Positions 12,300 to 21,481 are shown, counted from the stretch's first letter. The stretch is DNA of 64,000 bases from Bacteroidota bacterium (GCA_018266845.1 JAFDZO010000001.1:31678-95677), one strand, 5' to 3'. Numbers and translations are program-made. Notes: generated by a model from the letters alone, not told the origin.

Positions 12300-12713
12300 G
12301 ATGGAATGAACTCCCTTAAAGGGGGTTATAAGAGAGTTCCAAATTTCTATTTTTTCTCCGGCTTCATGAACAGCATTGCCACGAAGCTCGATAAGATTAC
12401 TAAAATTGCAACTGATGAAATAGTTACCATTGTTTTAGGGGTTTTTATTTTTCTTGAACAAAGATATACAGATTTTCGGCATTGGCAAAATAATTTTGAA
12501 TTGAAAAGTATCTTATCTAACAACCCTGTTTTGCTAAAAACCTACATTTTTCGATAAAAAATAAAGGTTTCGATAAAAATATTGTATCTTATTTTCTGCT
12601 GTACAAAAATAAAATAGTCATAAAAATTAAGATAAAAATTTTTTTTAAATCCAATTTCAATCTCCATTCGTTATTCAAGTATTCATTTGAAAAATTAACC
12701 AACGAAGAAAAAA

Positions 12714-14477
12714 ATGAAAAAGACACTTATCCTTACTTTGATTGCTCTTGTTATGATTGGCGGAGGAATCTTTTATTTCTCCCCTGATATTGAGGCATCA
12801 AGCCACAGGGAAGCGCCGATAATCAGCGCAGACCCACAGGCTGACAATACAGACCTTTACGCATTTGTCGCGCCTGATGCAACGAATTCCCTGACGATTG
12901 TTGCATGTTATAATCCTATGGAAGAACCTTCAGGTGGTCCGAACTTTAATAAATTCGGCTCTGATGTTCTTTATGAAATTAAAATTGATAACGTAGGCGA
13001 TAGATTAGAGCACGTTACTTATCAATTCCAGTTTACTGATATTGTAGGAAACGGAAACACATTTCTTTATAACACAGGCTCGGTAAAAAGCATTAACGAT
13101 CCCAACCTTAACGTCAAGCAAACCTATGTTGTAAAGAAGATTGTAAACGGCTCAACTGTTTGGACTTCTTCAGCATTACCTGTTCCTCCATGCTATGTAG
13201 GCGGTCCCGGACATAACGACCCGAACTATGCAGGTCCTATTTCGATGCCGAACTATAATGCTTTAATGCAGGCAGGCATTCAAAATCTTCCTTCAAGCGG
13301 CGGAAAAGTTTTCTGTGGTCCGACAGATGACCCTTTCTTTGTTGACCTTGGAACAGCGTTCGATTTATTAAAAATCAGACCGAATGCTCCGGGCAATGGC
13401 GGCGGCGGTAAAGATGCTCTTGCAGGATATAATGTTCACTCAATAGTTCTTCAGGTGCCGAAATCAGAAGTTACAAGAAATGGAAACGGCAATCCTTCAG
13501 CAAGCGATTCAAATGCTATAGTCGGAGTGTGGGCAACTGCTTCAAGAAGAACAACAACTGTAATTAATTCTGATGGAACAAGAAGCGGTTCAGGAAACTT
13601 TGTTCAGGTTTCAAGACTTGGTATGCCTTTGGTGAATGAAGTTGTAGTTCCGCTCGGCAAAAAAGATTTATGGAATGCTTCACAGCCGGTAAATGATGCG
13701 CAGTTTTTGAGCTATGTTACAAATCCTGAATTAGCAGGAATTATTAATGCTCTCTATCCTGTAACAGATGATATTCCTACATCAAACAGAAACGACTTAG
13801 TTGCTGCATTCTTAACAGGTGTAAGCGGCTTGAACCAAAGACCGCAGGATACAAGAACTCCATGCGAAGTATTAAGAGTCAACTTAGGAATTGCGCCTGT
13901 ACCATTTGCAAGCGAAAACAGACTTGGAGTTATCGGCGGTGATAACGCAGGATTCCCGAATGGAAGAAGATTAAAAGATGATGTTACGGATATTGCTTTA
14001 AGAGTTGTTGCAGGCGTACTGCTTGGACCTCCCTACAGCACAGGAATTAACAATCAGCTTGGTGATGGCGTGCAGAGAAACGATGTGGCATTCCAGACAA
14101 CCTTCCCGTATGTTGCAGCTCCGCATCAGGGGTACACAAATTCACACGGTTCAATCGTAGGAATTTTTAACACTCCAAACGGAAACAACGGCTTGCCGAA
14201 TTCATACGGCTTACAGCAAAATTTCCCGAACCCTTTTAATCCTTCAACAGAAATAAGATACAATCTTTTAAAGAATGACAAAGTTTCGGTTAAGATATAT
14301 GACATAACAGGAAAAGAAGTAAGAACTTTAGTTGACGGAACAATGAGCGCGGGAGTAAATTCAGTAATATGGAACGGATTGACGAATGAAGGAAACGCAG
14401 CAGCTACAGGCACATACTTTGTAAAGCTCGTAACATCTGCCGGTGAAGATACAAGAAAAATGATGTTAGTAAAATAA
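12714..14477 (+). CDS. DUF4331 secreted protein with T9SS sorting domain
   Basis: A 587-residue exported protein. A signal-anchor or signal peptide (1-27) is followed by ASSHREAPIISADPQADNTDLYAF, the characteristic opening of DUF4331 (the SHREAP and D.TD.YAF motifs), and a domain running to about residue 485. The C-terminal ~85 residues form a T9SS sorting domain (QQNFPNPFNPSTEIRY, IYDITGKEVRTL, ending RKMMLVK). No enzymatic function is established for DUF4331 to my knowledge. It is followed by a TPR protein and a HupE/UreJ-family protein on the same strand, a neighbourhood that I believe recurs in Bacteroidota. Confidence 0.88.
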   Translation: MKKTLILTLIALVMIGGGIFYFSPDIEASSHREAPIISADPQADNTDLYAFVAPDATNSLTIVACYNPMEEPSGGPNFNKFGSDVLYEIKIDNVGDRLEHVTYQFQFTDIVGNGNTFLYNTGSVKSINDPNLNVKQTYVVKKIVNGSTVWTSSALPVPPCYVGGPGHNDPNYAGPISMPNYNALMQAGIQNLPSSGGKVFCGPTDDPFFVDLGTAFDLLKIRPNAPGNGGGGKDALAGYNVHSIVLQVPKSEVTRNGNGNPSASDSNAIVGVWATASRRTTTVINSDGTRSGSGNFVQVSRLGMPLVNEVVVPLGKKDLWNASQPVNDAQFLSYVTNPELAGIINALYPVTDDIPTSNRNDLVAAFLTGVSGLNQRPQDTRTPCEVLRVNLGIAPVPFASENRLGVIGGDNAGFPNGRRLKDDVTDIALRVVAGVLLGPPYSTGINNQLGDGVQRNDVAFQTTFPYVAAPHQGYTNSHGSIVGIFNTPNGNNGLPNSYGLQQNFPNPFNPSTEIRYNLLKNDKVSVKIYDITGKEVRTLVDGTMSAGVNSVIWNGLTNEGNAAATGTYFVKLVTSAGEDTRKMMLVK

Positions 14478-14504
14478 TATAAAAGTTGTCTGCCAAAACA
14501 ACAA

Positions 14505-14533
14505 TCCTCCGGTGATGAAGAATTGCCGGAGGA
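14505..14533 (+). terminator. Hairpin after the DUF4331 gene
   Basis: Perfect 8-bp stem tcctccgg / ccggagga with a 13-nt loop, 28 bp past the stop, followed by aatttta. The T-run is weak, so termination is plausible but not certain. Confidence 0.5.
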
Positions 14534-14583
14534 AATTTTACAAGTTCATTTTAATAAGATGATATTTAAACGCAAAGGCTCAG

Positions 14584-14702
14584 GCTCTTTTAAAACACCC
14601 TCCGCCTCGCTTTGCTCGACGCCTCCCTCAAGGGAGGAATAAAAATTCTCCCCTTGAGGGGAGAATCCCGCTTTAGCGGGATGAGGGGTGTTTCTTTTAA
14701 GA
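14584..14702. repeat. Composite palindromic repeat cluster A
   Basis: Within the 374-bp gap after DUF4331 lie several abutting hairpins: cctccct / agggagg (14622-14637), attctcccc / ggggagaat around ttga (14645-14666) and tcccgct / agcggga (14666-14681). They are enclosed by facing copies of the word acaccc / gggtgt (aaaacaccct near 14593 and ggggtgttt near 14685). The same words recur at 56975-57070 and 60880-61235. Remaining sequence to 14851 is AT-rich with nothing recognised. Confidence 0.75.
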
Positions 14703-14851
14703 TATAGTAATTTAGCTAATATAAAATTTTAAACGATAATTTTTGTCTTCTAATTATATTAATACTGATTTAAAATATTTGTTTAAAGCTACTTCGCGTT
14801 TAAATTTTTTGAATTTACAGTTAAATAATCGGTTTTAAAATTTTTAAAAAT

Positions 14852-16132
14852 ATGAAAAAAATAACAATACTCAGTCTGGCAATTATAGTTTTAGGCATAG
14901 GTGCATGGAAATTTATTGATTACAAAAAAAATAAAACAAGAAACAATGTTATCGGTTTGCTTAACAGCAAAACATCATACGTTTCAAATTCATCCTCATC
15001 AGCAGATAGATATATATCTGCCAGTCAGGAAGATTTGAGAAACAATCCCGATAACACAAACCTTCTTGTAAAAATGGGATATGCTTATGTTCAGAAATCG
15101 AGAGAGGAAAACGACCCGCAGTATTATGAAAACGCAAAAGATTTTTTTCAAAGGGCAATCGAGCTTGACGGAAACAATGCCGATGCTTACGGCGGACTTG
15201 GTTCAGTGTGCCTTTCCGAACACAATTTTAAAGATGCTTTGCAGGCAGGTAAAAGAGCGCTGGAAATTAATCCTCACTCTGCTTATGCAATGAGCGTGAT
15301 TGTAGATGCGCAGGTTGAGCTTGGCATGTATGGCAACGCAATAAAAACGGCGCAGAGTATGGTAAATACAAGACCTGACTTAAGCTCGTACTCGCGAATT
15401 TCTTATTTAAGAGAGATACACGGTGATTTACCGGGAGCAATTGACGTTATGAAAATGGCAGTAAATGCGGGAGCCCCAAACGGTGAAAATACAGCATGGT
15501 GTACTGTACAGCTTGGCAATCTATATTTTAATGCAGGAGAAATTGATTCTGCAAAAATTTGTTATGATGCTGCTTTAGAAAAATACCCGGACTATGTTTA
15601 TGCTCTCGGCGGATTAGCAAAGATAAAATTGCATAACGGAGATTATATAAGCGTGGTTACGATGCTTGAAAAAATTGCAGATAAAAATAAACTGCCGGAA
15701 TATTTAATTTTATTGGGAGAAGCGTATAAAATTACAGGGCAGAATGATAAAACGGAAGAGATGTTTGCGAAAGTGAAATTCATTAATACTTACTTTAAAG
15801 AAAAAGGAGTGGATACGGATTTAGAGCTGACTTTGTTTAATATCAATCAGGGAAGAAATATAAAAGAGGCAGTAAAGACTGCTGAAAAATATATTAAAGA
15901 AGGCAATAACAGCTTTAAAACATTTCATACACTTGCATGGGCAGAGTACAAAAACGGAGAGACGGATTCAGCTGTAAAAAATATTGAAACAGCATTGAAG
16001 ACAGGCATAAAAGAGCCGCTGCTATGGTATCATGCAGGTAAGATTTTTGAAAAAGCCGGAGATAAGGTGAAAGCGGAAAAATATCTTTCGTACTCACACA
16101 GCATTAACCCTTGGTTAGAAAAAATTGAATAA
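14852..16132 (+). CDS. Membrane-anchored TPR protein
   Basis: A 426-residue protein with one N-terminal hydrophobic segment (5-23), probably an uncleaved anchor or signal peptide, followed by tetratricopeptide repeats over most of its length. Examples are AKDFFQRAIELDGNNADAYG, the next unit ending ALEINPHSAYA and a later one with ALEKYPDYVYALGGL. TPRs are protein-interaction scaffolds, so no reaction is implied. It lies between DUF4331 and HupE genes on the same strand, so a shared envelope process is possible (inference). Confidence 0.8.
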   Translation: MKKITILSLAIIVLGIGAWKFIDYKKNKTRNNVIGLLNSKTSYVSNSSSSADRYISASQEDLRNNPDNTNLLVKMGYAYVQKSREENDPQYYENAKDFFQRAIELDGNNADAYGGLGSVCLSEHNFKDALQAGKRALEINPHSAYAMSVIVDAQVELGMYGNAIKTAQSMVNTRPDLSSYSRISYLREIHGDLPGAIDVMKMAVNAGAPNGENTAWCTVQLGNLYFNAGEIDSAKICYDAALEKYPDYVYALGGLAKIKLHNGDYISVVTMLEKIADKNKLPEYLILLGEAYKITGQNDKTEEMFAKVKFINTYFKEKGVDTDLELTLFNINQGRNIKEAVKTAEKYIKEGNNSFKTFHTLAWAEYKNGETDSAVKNIETALKTGIKEPLLWYHAGKIFEKAGDKVKAEKYLSYSHSINPWLEKIE

Positions 16133-16157
16133 TAATTTTATGAAAACTTCGGACTCT

Positions 16158-16179
16158 TTACGAAGCTCCTGCTTCGTAA
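16158..16179. repeat. Single GGA-loop palindrome
   Basis: Stem ttacgaagc / gcttcgtaa around loop tcct (AGGA on the minus strand), 26 bp downstream of the TPR stop. It belongs to the same arm-variable, loop-conserved family as the hairpins at 8.2 kb and in the array. There is no T-run. Confidence 0.7.
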
Positions 16180-16261
16180 CGTTTGTTTTCTCAAGACAAG
16201 TGTTAACGAAGTAAAAGTAAATCAATTTAGAACACTACTGAAAAACTTGAACACTAATTTT

Positions 16262-16921
16262 ATGAAAACAAAATTCCTTTTTTCCATTACTCTTCTGATT
16301 ATCTGCTTTGCGCCTTCACTGATTTTTGCCCATCCTATTGATTTGGATAAATTGTCCAGACTGGATATAAGCTGGCTTTATTTGCAGCTCGGCTTCACTC
16401 ATATTCTGCCTTTCGGCTTCGACCACATACTTTTTATTCTCGGATTATATTTGATGTGCAAAACAATGAAGCAGGTTATAATGCTTGCGACTACTTTTAC
16501 CATAGCTCACTCTATAACATTAGGACTTGCAATGTTTAATGTTGTAAGTGTTCCTGCAAATATTGTTGAGCCGTTAATCGCAATTACAATACTTGCAGTA
16601 GCAGTGGAAGTAATTTTTGTAAAAGATTTTAAGAAGATAAACATAGCAATAGTGTTTTTCTTCGGGTTAGCTCACGGGCTGGGATTTGCCGGGGCGCTTC
16701 AGGAACTTGGTTTGCCGAAACAGGAATTCGGTTACGCGCTGGTGCTTTTCAATTTAGGGGTAGAACTTGGGCAGATTTCCGTGATAATGCTCGCGTATTT
16801 TTTGTTTGGCAAATGGACAAAAAACAAAGTTTGGTACAAACAAAAAGTGGCAATTCCCTTATCAATTGTTATAGGGCTTACGGCAATTTATTGGACTGTT
16901 GAAAGAGTGATAGAGGGGTGA
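16262..16921 (+). CDS. HupE/UreJ-family membrane protein
   Basis: About 219 residues with a signal peptide (ending IFAHP) and around six further membrane segments. His-rich family motifs are present: FTHILPFGFDHILFILGLYL, TFTIAHSITLGLA and FGLAHGLGFAGAL, then FNLGVELGQ. HupE and UreJ are nickel or cobalt importers in hydrogenase and urease operons. Neither enzyme is encoded in this window, so metal transport is possible but unproven. ATG at 16262 is preferred to an in-frame TTG at 16247 because it gives a normal signal peptide. It is third in a DUF4331-TPR-HupE row. Confidence 0.85.
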   Translation: MKTKFLFSITLLIICFAPSLIFAHPIDLDKLSRLDISWLYLQLGFTHILPFGFDHILFILGLYLMCKTMKQVIMLATTFTIAHSITLGLAMFNVVSVPANIVEPLIAITILAVAVEVIFVKDFKKINIAIVFFFGLAHGLGFAGALQELGLPKQEFGYALVLFNLGVELGQISVIMLAYFLFGKWTKNKVWYKQKVAIPLSIVIGLTAIYWTVERVIEG

Positions 16922-17023
16922 AAATTGTTATAGAAAACGGATAGTTTTATTAGAAAATTCCTTTGCAAATGTTAAAAAGATTTTTAATCTTACAATTTAC
17001 GATTATATTTTTTAGATTTAACC

Positions 17024-17239
17024 ATGAGCAAAATACAAATAGAAATAAAAGACGAATACTTTGATACTTTCCTTAGTTTTTTAAATCTTCTGCCTGAAGA
17101 TTTGATAAAGATAAAAATTGATTCGGAAATGATAGCAGATGAAAGCGACTTAATTTCATATAAAGCAGCTAAATCCGAATATGAAAAAGGAGAAGTTTTT
17201 ACTCTTGATGAAATAATTAAGGAAAGAAAAGTTGTATAA
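17024..17239 (+). CDS. Putative antitoxin of a RelE/ParE-type pair
   Basis: A 71-residue acidic protein immediately upstream of, and overlapping by 8 bp, a RelE/ParE-like toxin gene. Its composition and its C-terminal YEKGEVFTLDEIIKERK, resembling toxin-wrapping tails of short antitoxins, fit the role. I see no ribbon-helix-helix or Phd motif for DNA binding. The assignment rests mainly on position. Confidence 0.65.
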   Translation: MSKIQIEIKDEYFDTFLSFLNLLPEDLIKIKIDSEMIADESDLISYKAAKSEYEKGEVFTLDEIIKERKVV

Positions 17240-17507
17240 TATAGTATTCAGCAAAAGCGTAAAAAAATTTTTGAAAGAATTGGATGAAAAAACTTTTGCT
17301 GCATTTCTTGAAAAAATAAGTGTTCTACAAGCTGACCCCTATAAAAGGGATAATAATTTAGATGTAAAACCTCTCGTTAATCTTCCCAAAGGAAACTACC
17401 GTTTGAGAATCGGAAATTTTAGATTTTTATACGAAATAAAAGAAAAGGAAATAATTATTTTCTTTTATAAAGCCGGAACCAGACAAAGCATATATAATAA
17501 ATCTTAA
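17232..17507 (+). CDS. RelE/ParE-family toxin
   Basis: A 91-residue basic protein with the family pattern: an N-terminal strand and helix (VFSKSVKKFLKELD), then PLVNLPKGNYRLRIGNFRFLYEI, and a final strand IIIFFYKAGTR. Arg residues in the YRLRIG region and near the C-terminus occupy the places used by RelE for mRNA cleavage in the ribosome. ParE proteins of the same fold target gyrase, so the target is undecided. The start is TTG within the antitoxin 3' end (8-bp overlap), a typical coupled arrangement. The 3' end overlaps the convergent glgP stop by 4 bp. Confidence 0.85.
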   Translation: MYNIVFSKSVKKFLKELDEKTFAAFLEKISVLQADPYKRDNNLDVKPLVNLPKGNYRLRIGNFRFLYEIKEKEIIIFFYKAGTRQSIYNKS

Positions 17508-19594
17508 GATACTCTTGTATAAAATTTTTCTGTGTATTCCTGCACCATTCTTTCAGTGCTGAAATATCCCGCTAAATTTTTTATTGATGCGCGGATTTTT
17601 TTAATCCACTCTACAGGGATATTATGAGCATCCCTTAGATAAAATAAAGGAAGTATCTCTTTTTCCAAAGTTGTGTACATGGAGTTTGCCTCGAACCAGT
17701 CTTTTTCATCGAGTGAAACTGAGTCCGATTCATCTACCGAGTCAATTTTCCATCCGAACTCAGGCGCGTATGCCTCAGCCCACCAGCCGTCAAGAATTGA
17801 GAAATTTAGCCCGCCGTTTGCGATTACTTTCATTCCGCTTGTGCCTGATGCTTCCTGCGGGCGGCGGGGATTATTAAGCCACACATCGCAGCCCTGAACA
17901 AGACGCTTTGCAACTTCAAGCTCATAGTTCTCCAGAAAAATAATTTTGTGATTAAGCGAGTTGTCATTCATATAGGCGACTATCTCTGCAATAATTGCTT
18001 TGCCTTCATTATCTTTCGGATGAGCTTTTCCAGAGAAAATAAATTGAACAGGCATTTTTGGATTAGTTAAAATTTTTTTTAATCTCTCCAAATCCTTAAA
18101 AATTAAATTGCCTCTTTTGTATGTTGCAAATCTTCTCGCAAAACCGATTGTAAGAGCGTTTTCATCAAGCACTTCTTCTGCCTCTTTTACTTTTTCGTAT
18201 TCTGCGCCCAGAGACTGAAGCTCGCTGCTGAAAGTGTCTCTTACGAAATTTATAAGCCGTCTTCGGTTTCTGTTTCGAGCCTTCCACAAATCTTCATCGG
18301 GCAGCGCGCTTATTTTATCCCAAATACCATCCTGATTAATCCAGTCTTTGCCGAAGCTGTTTATATAAAGACGCTCCGAGTATTTCGATAAAAATGTTTT
18401 AGTATGAATTCCGTTAGTGATAGAATCTATCTGCGATCTTTCGGCAGGCAGGTTCCACATTTTTCGGGATACCTCTCCATGAAGCCTGCTTACCCCATTG
18501 ATAAAATTGGAGTTATTTATTGCAACTTCCGCCATATTGAAATGGCTGTTGGATGAGTCGCCATTGTACAAATCACCCTCTTCAAAAAATTCATCGAAAG
18601 ATAGTTTTAATTTCTCTTCCGCGTAAGTTTTAAAATATTTTTCTACGAGCCATCTTTCAAAAATGTCTATTCCTGCGGGAACAGGGGTATGGGTCGTAAA
18701 TATATTTGAGTAGTAACAGATTTTTTTCGCTTCGTGGTAGGAAATATGAAGTTCCTTCATTTTATCGGCAATCCGCTGAAAGCACAGAAAAGCTGAATGA
18801 CCTTCATTTAGATGAAATGCTTTTATAGTATAGCCCAGTACGTCAAGCAGTTTTTTTCCTCCGATGCCAAGCAGTATTTCCTGTTGAATTCTTTTTTCAG
18901 TATCTCCTCCATAAAGTATATCCGTTATACGCTTATCATCAACTGTATTTTCATCAACGAAAGTATCAAGTAAAAATAAGTTAATTCTTCCTATCACCAG
19001 CTTCCATATCTGCGCCTTTACAACTCTTCCCGGTATTTCAACTGAAATTTTTACCGGACGGTAGTGGTCATCAGTAACAAGATGCATGGGGAGATGCTCG
19101 AAGTAATTTTTTTCATACAGCTCTGCCTGCTTCCCGTTCTTATCTATGTACTGCCGGAAATATCCGTATAAATATGCAAGTCCGACGCCGACAAGAGGAA
19201 TGCCTAAGTCGGAAGAAGATTTCATGTGGTCGCCGGAGAGAACGCCAAGCCCGCCGGAATATAATTTAAGGCAGTTCGCGATTCCAAACTCCGCTGAAAA
19301 ATATGCTATGGTAGGAGAAACTATATCGGAATAGTTTTCTTTAAAAAATGTATCAGCTGAAACGTATTTTTTGTAGTCAATGTACATTTCAGTTATTCTA
19401 TCCTTTAGGTTTTTTTTCTCTAAAGTTTCAAACAGGTATGAATGATTTATCGTATCGAGAAATTTAATCGGGTTGCGGTCGCTCCATATCCAAAAATCTT
19501 TATTTATTTCTTCAAAGACTGAATAAAATTCATTGTTCCATGTCCATGATAAATTATATGAAAGCTCTTTAAGCTGGTTTAGTATTTCCTGCAT
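17504..19594 (-). CDS. glgP: Alpha-glucan (glycogen) phosphorylase, short bacterial type
   Basis: A 696-residue GT35 enzyme that releases glucose-1-phosphate from glycogen or maltodextrin. An N-terminal DUF3417-like segment (LSYNLSWTWNNEF) is followed by the phosphorylase core (FSAEFGIANCLKLYSGGLGVLSGDHMKSSSDLG). The pyridoxal-phosphate lysine motif EASGTSGMK lies near residue 595. The length matches the compact Thermotoga/archaeal alpha-glucan phosphorylase group and not the ~800-residue E. coli type. ATG at 19594. Monocistronic by layout; pgi at 52.9 kb could feed the product into glycolysis after phosphoglucomutase. Confidence 0.93.
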   Translation of the reverse strand: MQEILNQLKELSYNLSWTWNNEFYSVFEEINKDFWIWSDRNPIKFLDTINHSYLFETLEKKNLKDRITEMYIDYKKYVSADTFFKENYSDIVSPTIAYFSAEFGIANCLKLYSGGLGVLSGDHMKSSSDLGIPLVGVGLAYLYGYFRQYIDKNGKQAELYEKNYFEHLPMHLVTDDHYRPVKISVEIPGRVVKAQIWKLVIGRINLFLLDTFVDENTVDDKRITDILYGGDTEKRIQQEILLGIGGKKLLDVLGYTIKAFHLNEGHSAFLCFQRIADKMKELHISYHEAKKICYYSNIFTTHTPVPAGIDIFERWLVEKYFKTYAEEKLKLSFDEFFEEGDLYNGDSSNSHFNMAEVAINNSNFINGVSRLHGEVSRKMWNLPAERSQIDSITNGIHTKTFLSKYSERLYINSFGKDWINQDGIWDKISALPDEDLWKARNRNRRRLINFVRDTFSSELQSLGAEYEKVKEAEEVLDENALTIGFARRFATYKRGNLIFKDLERLKKILTNPKMPVQFIFSGKAHPKDNEGKAIIAEIVAYMNDNSLNHKIIFLENYELEVAKRLVQGCDVWLNNPRRPQEASGTSGMKVIANGGLNFSILDGWWAEAYAPEFGWKIDSVDESDSVSLDEKDWFEANSMYTTLEKEILPLFYLRDAHNIPVEWIKKIRASIKNLAGYFSTERMVQEYTEKFYTRVS

Positions 19595-19721
19595 TATTAA
19601 TTCTTTTGTAAGGGAAAAATTTTAAAAGTTTTAAAAATAAACATTGAAAGGCGTTTTAACCACGTAAAAATTTCCCTATGTTTATTTTTTTCTAATAAGT
19701 AATTTATTTAAAAATAACTTT

Positions 19722-20069
19722 ATGAAGAAGATTTTATTTCTTTTAGCTCTTTTTTCTGCGCCCGCATTTCTAAAGGCGGGAAATATTCATGAAGTAAAAT
19801 ATGAATATCAGGCTGATGTAAAAGTGAAAGTCGTTGAATATGAATATCAAGCTGACTTATTGGTATATGTAACGGACTATGAATATCAATCACAAGGTAA
19901 AGACCAGAACTGGTTTTTTGTAAAGTACGAATATCAGGCTGATACTAAAGTCTTTTTTGTTGACTATGATTATCAGGCAGATATAAAAATATTTTATGTG
20001 AAATATGAGTATCAGGCAAAATGGAACAAGCAAACAAAATTTACCGGAAGATTTAAAAAACAGAAATAA
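19722..20069 (+). CDS. Secreted YEYQAD-repeat protein, probable 7(1) septoil knot (DUF6150) family
   Basis: A 115-residue protein with a signal peptide (MKKILFLLALFSAPAFLKAG) followed by six short units of about 13 residues. Five share Y(E/D)YQ(A/S) with alternating hydrophobic strands: VKYEYQADVKVKV, VEYEYQADLLVYV, TDYEYQSQG, VKYEYQADTKVFF and VDYDYQADIKIFY, ending VKYEYQAKW. From memory this is the pattern of the small DUF6150 family now described as the 7(1) septoil knot, among the most complex protein knots known. Function is unknown. It is followed 5 bp later by DUF971 on the same strand. Secretion is inferred from the leader; the knot is by family resemblance only. Confidence 0.7.
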   Translation: MKKILFLLALFSAPAFLKAGNIHEVKYEYQADVKVKVVEYEYQADLLVYVTDYEYQSQGKDQNWFFVKYEYQADTKVFFVDYDYQADIKIFYVKYEYQAKWNKQTKFTGRFKKQK

Positions 20070-20074
20070 TAAAA

Positions 20075-20383
20075 ATGATTTTTCCCGTTAAGATAAACAG
20101 AACAGAAAGAAACTCACTGCTCATCGGATGGAATGACAACTCTTCGACTGAAGTTAGCATAACAAAACTGCGTGATGAATGCCCTTGCGTTCACTGCAAG
20201 GGGGAGTCAGTAATTTTCGATTCGTATATTCCGATAAAATCTCCGTTTAAAGCAGCAGGATTTTATGAGATAGATAAAATTGAAAGAATAGGAAACTATG
20301 CCATTCAAATAATATGGAAAGACGGGCATAATACGGGAATTTATTCATGGGAGATTTTACGAGAGTTGGGAGAGAAAAAATGA
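20075..20383 (+). CDS. DUF971-domain protein
   Basis: A 102-residue protein matching the DUF971 / gamma-butyrobetaine hydroxylase N-terminal-like domain: LLIGWNDNSSTEVSITKLRDECPCVHC, later IGNYAIQIIWKDGHNTGIYSWEIL. The CPCVHC cysteines resemble the metal-binding C.C..C cluster of this family. The domain is also found fused to Mrp/HCF101 iron-sulfur carriers, so an Fe-S link is possible. Its TGA overlaps the ATG of the next gene (ATGA at 20380), indicating translational coupling. Confidence 0.87.
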   Translation: MIFPVKINRTERNSLLIGWNDNSSTEVSITKLRDECPCVHCKGESVIFDSYIPIKSPFKAAGFYEIDKIERIGNYAIQIIWKDGHNTGIYSWEILRELGEKK

Positions 20384-21474
20384 AAATTACCGTTCCTACT
20401 CTTCTTGTTGATAAAAAGAAAGCAATTGAGAATATCAAGTTTATGTCTGAAAAAGCAAAAAGGCATAAACTAATTTTCCGCCCGCATTTAAAAACTCCGC
20501 AATCCGTTCAGGCGGCAAAATGGTATAAAGAGATTGGAGTAAATAAGGCAACCGTTTCATCGTTCAGAATGGCTGAGTATTTTGCCGGAGAGGGATGGGA
20601 TGATATTACAGTTGCTTTTCCTGTGAACGTACTCGAAATAGATAGAATAAACTCTCTTGCAGAAAAAATAAATTTGAATATCTTATTTACATCTCATGAG
20701 GCAGTTTCATTGCTTTCGGAAAAGTTAAAATTTCCTATAGGATTTTTTATAAAGATAGATACAGGAATGCGAAGATCAGGAATCGAGCCGGATAATTTTA
20801 AAATGATAGATGATGTTTTAAACGAAGCAAATAGAAACAATAAATTAATATTTAAAGGATTTCTTGCTCATTATGGACACACATACAAAGCAAAATCAAC
20901 CGAAGAAATAAAAAGCATCCACGAAAAGAGTCTATTGGAATTGAAAAGGTTAAAAGATAATTACAAAAGGAATTTCCCTGATATTATAGTTTCAGTTGGT
21001 GATACTCCGTCGTGCAGCCTCATGGATAACTTTGACGGCGCAGATGAAATTCGTCCCGGCAATTTTATTTTTTATGATTTGCAGCAATGGCGAAACGGCT
21101 CATGTTCATTAGATAAAATTGCGGTTGCAATGGCATGTCCGGTTGTCGCAAAAAACGAGGAGAGAAAAGAAATAGTTATTTATGGCGGCGGAGTGCATTT
21201 CTCGAAAGATTCTTTCGTAATGGAAAACGGAGTTACTGCATTCGGCTATATTGTAAATCTGAATGAAAGCGGATGGGATTTGCCCGATAAAAAAAGCTAT
21301 GTAAGCTCACTTTCGCAGGAGCACGGTATAATAAAAGCATCGGATGAATTGTTTTGTAAAGCTAAAATCGGTGATGTTGTGGGAGTTTTGCCGGCGCACT
21401 CATGTATGACGGTAAATTGCATGGGGAGATTTCATACTTTAGAAGGGGAAGAGCTTTCAGTGATGCAGAATTAA
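20380..21474 (+). CDS. D-threonine aldolase / D-serine dehydratase-like PLP enzyme
   Basis: About 364 residues. The N-terminal alanine-racemase-type barrel carries the PLP-lysine motif FRPHLKTP. The C-terminal D-serine-dehydratase-like domain carries the metal-site pair His and Cys in LPAHSCMT. These fold-type III enzymes cleave D-3-hydroxyaspartate, D-threonine or D-serine; the exact substrate cannot be read. ATG at 20380, which overlaps the DUF971 stop, gives MKITVPTLLVD, the usual family N-terminus. An upstream ATG at 20347 would add 11 unlikely residues. Confidence 0.87.
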   Translation: MKITVPTLLVDKKKAIENIKFMSEKAKRHKLIFRPHLKTPQSVQAAKWYKEIGVNKATVSSFRMAEYFAGEGWDDITVAFPVNVLEIDRINSLAEKINLNILFTSHEAVSLLSEKLKFPIGFFIKIDTGMRRSGIEPDNFKMIDDVLNEANRNNKLIFKGFLAHYGHTYKAKSTEEIKSIHEKSLLELKRLKDNYKRNFPDIIVSVGDTPSCSLMDNFDGADEIRPGNFIFYDLQQWRNGSCSLDKIAVAMACPVVAKNEERKEIVIYGGGVHFSKDSFVMENGVTAFGYIVNLNESGWDLPDKKSYVSSLSQEHGIIKASDELFCKAKIGDVVGVLPAHSCMTVNCMGRFHTLEGEELSVMQN

Positions 21475-21481
21475 TTTTTTT

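Larger units (their letters stand above)
11948..12713. other. 766-bp intergenic region with two hairpins
   Basis: The region between the divergent rodZ-like and DUF4331 genes contains a two-sided terminator-like hairpin (12151-12185) and a second minus-strand hairpin (12265-12299). Open frames at 12085-12309 and 12306-12557 cross these hairpins and look non-coding. An AT-rich stretch (12540-12713) precedes the DUF4331 start and probably holds its promoter, but I could not fix promoter boxes. Confidence 0.5.

Noticed and set aside
12085..12557. Two plus-strand frames of 74 and 83 codons
   Set aside because: They run through two hairpins, lack a ribosome-binding site and show no recognisable protein pattern.
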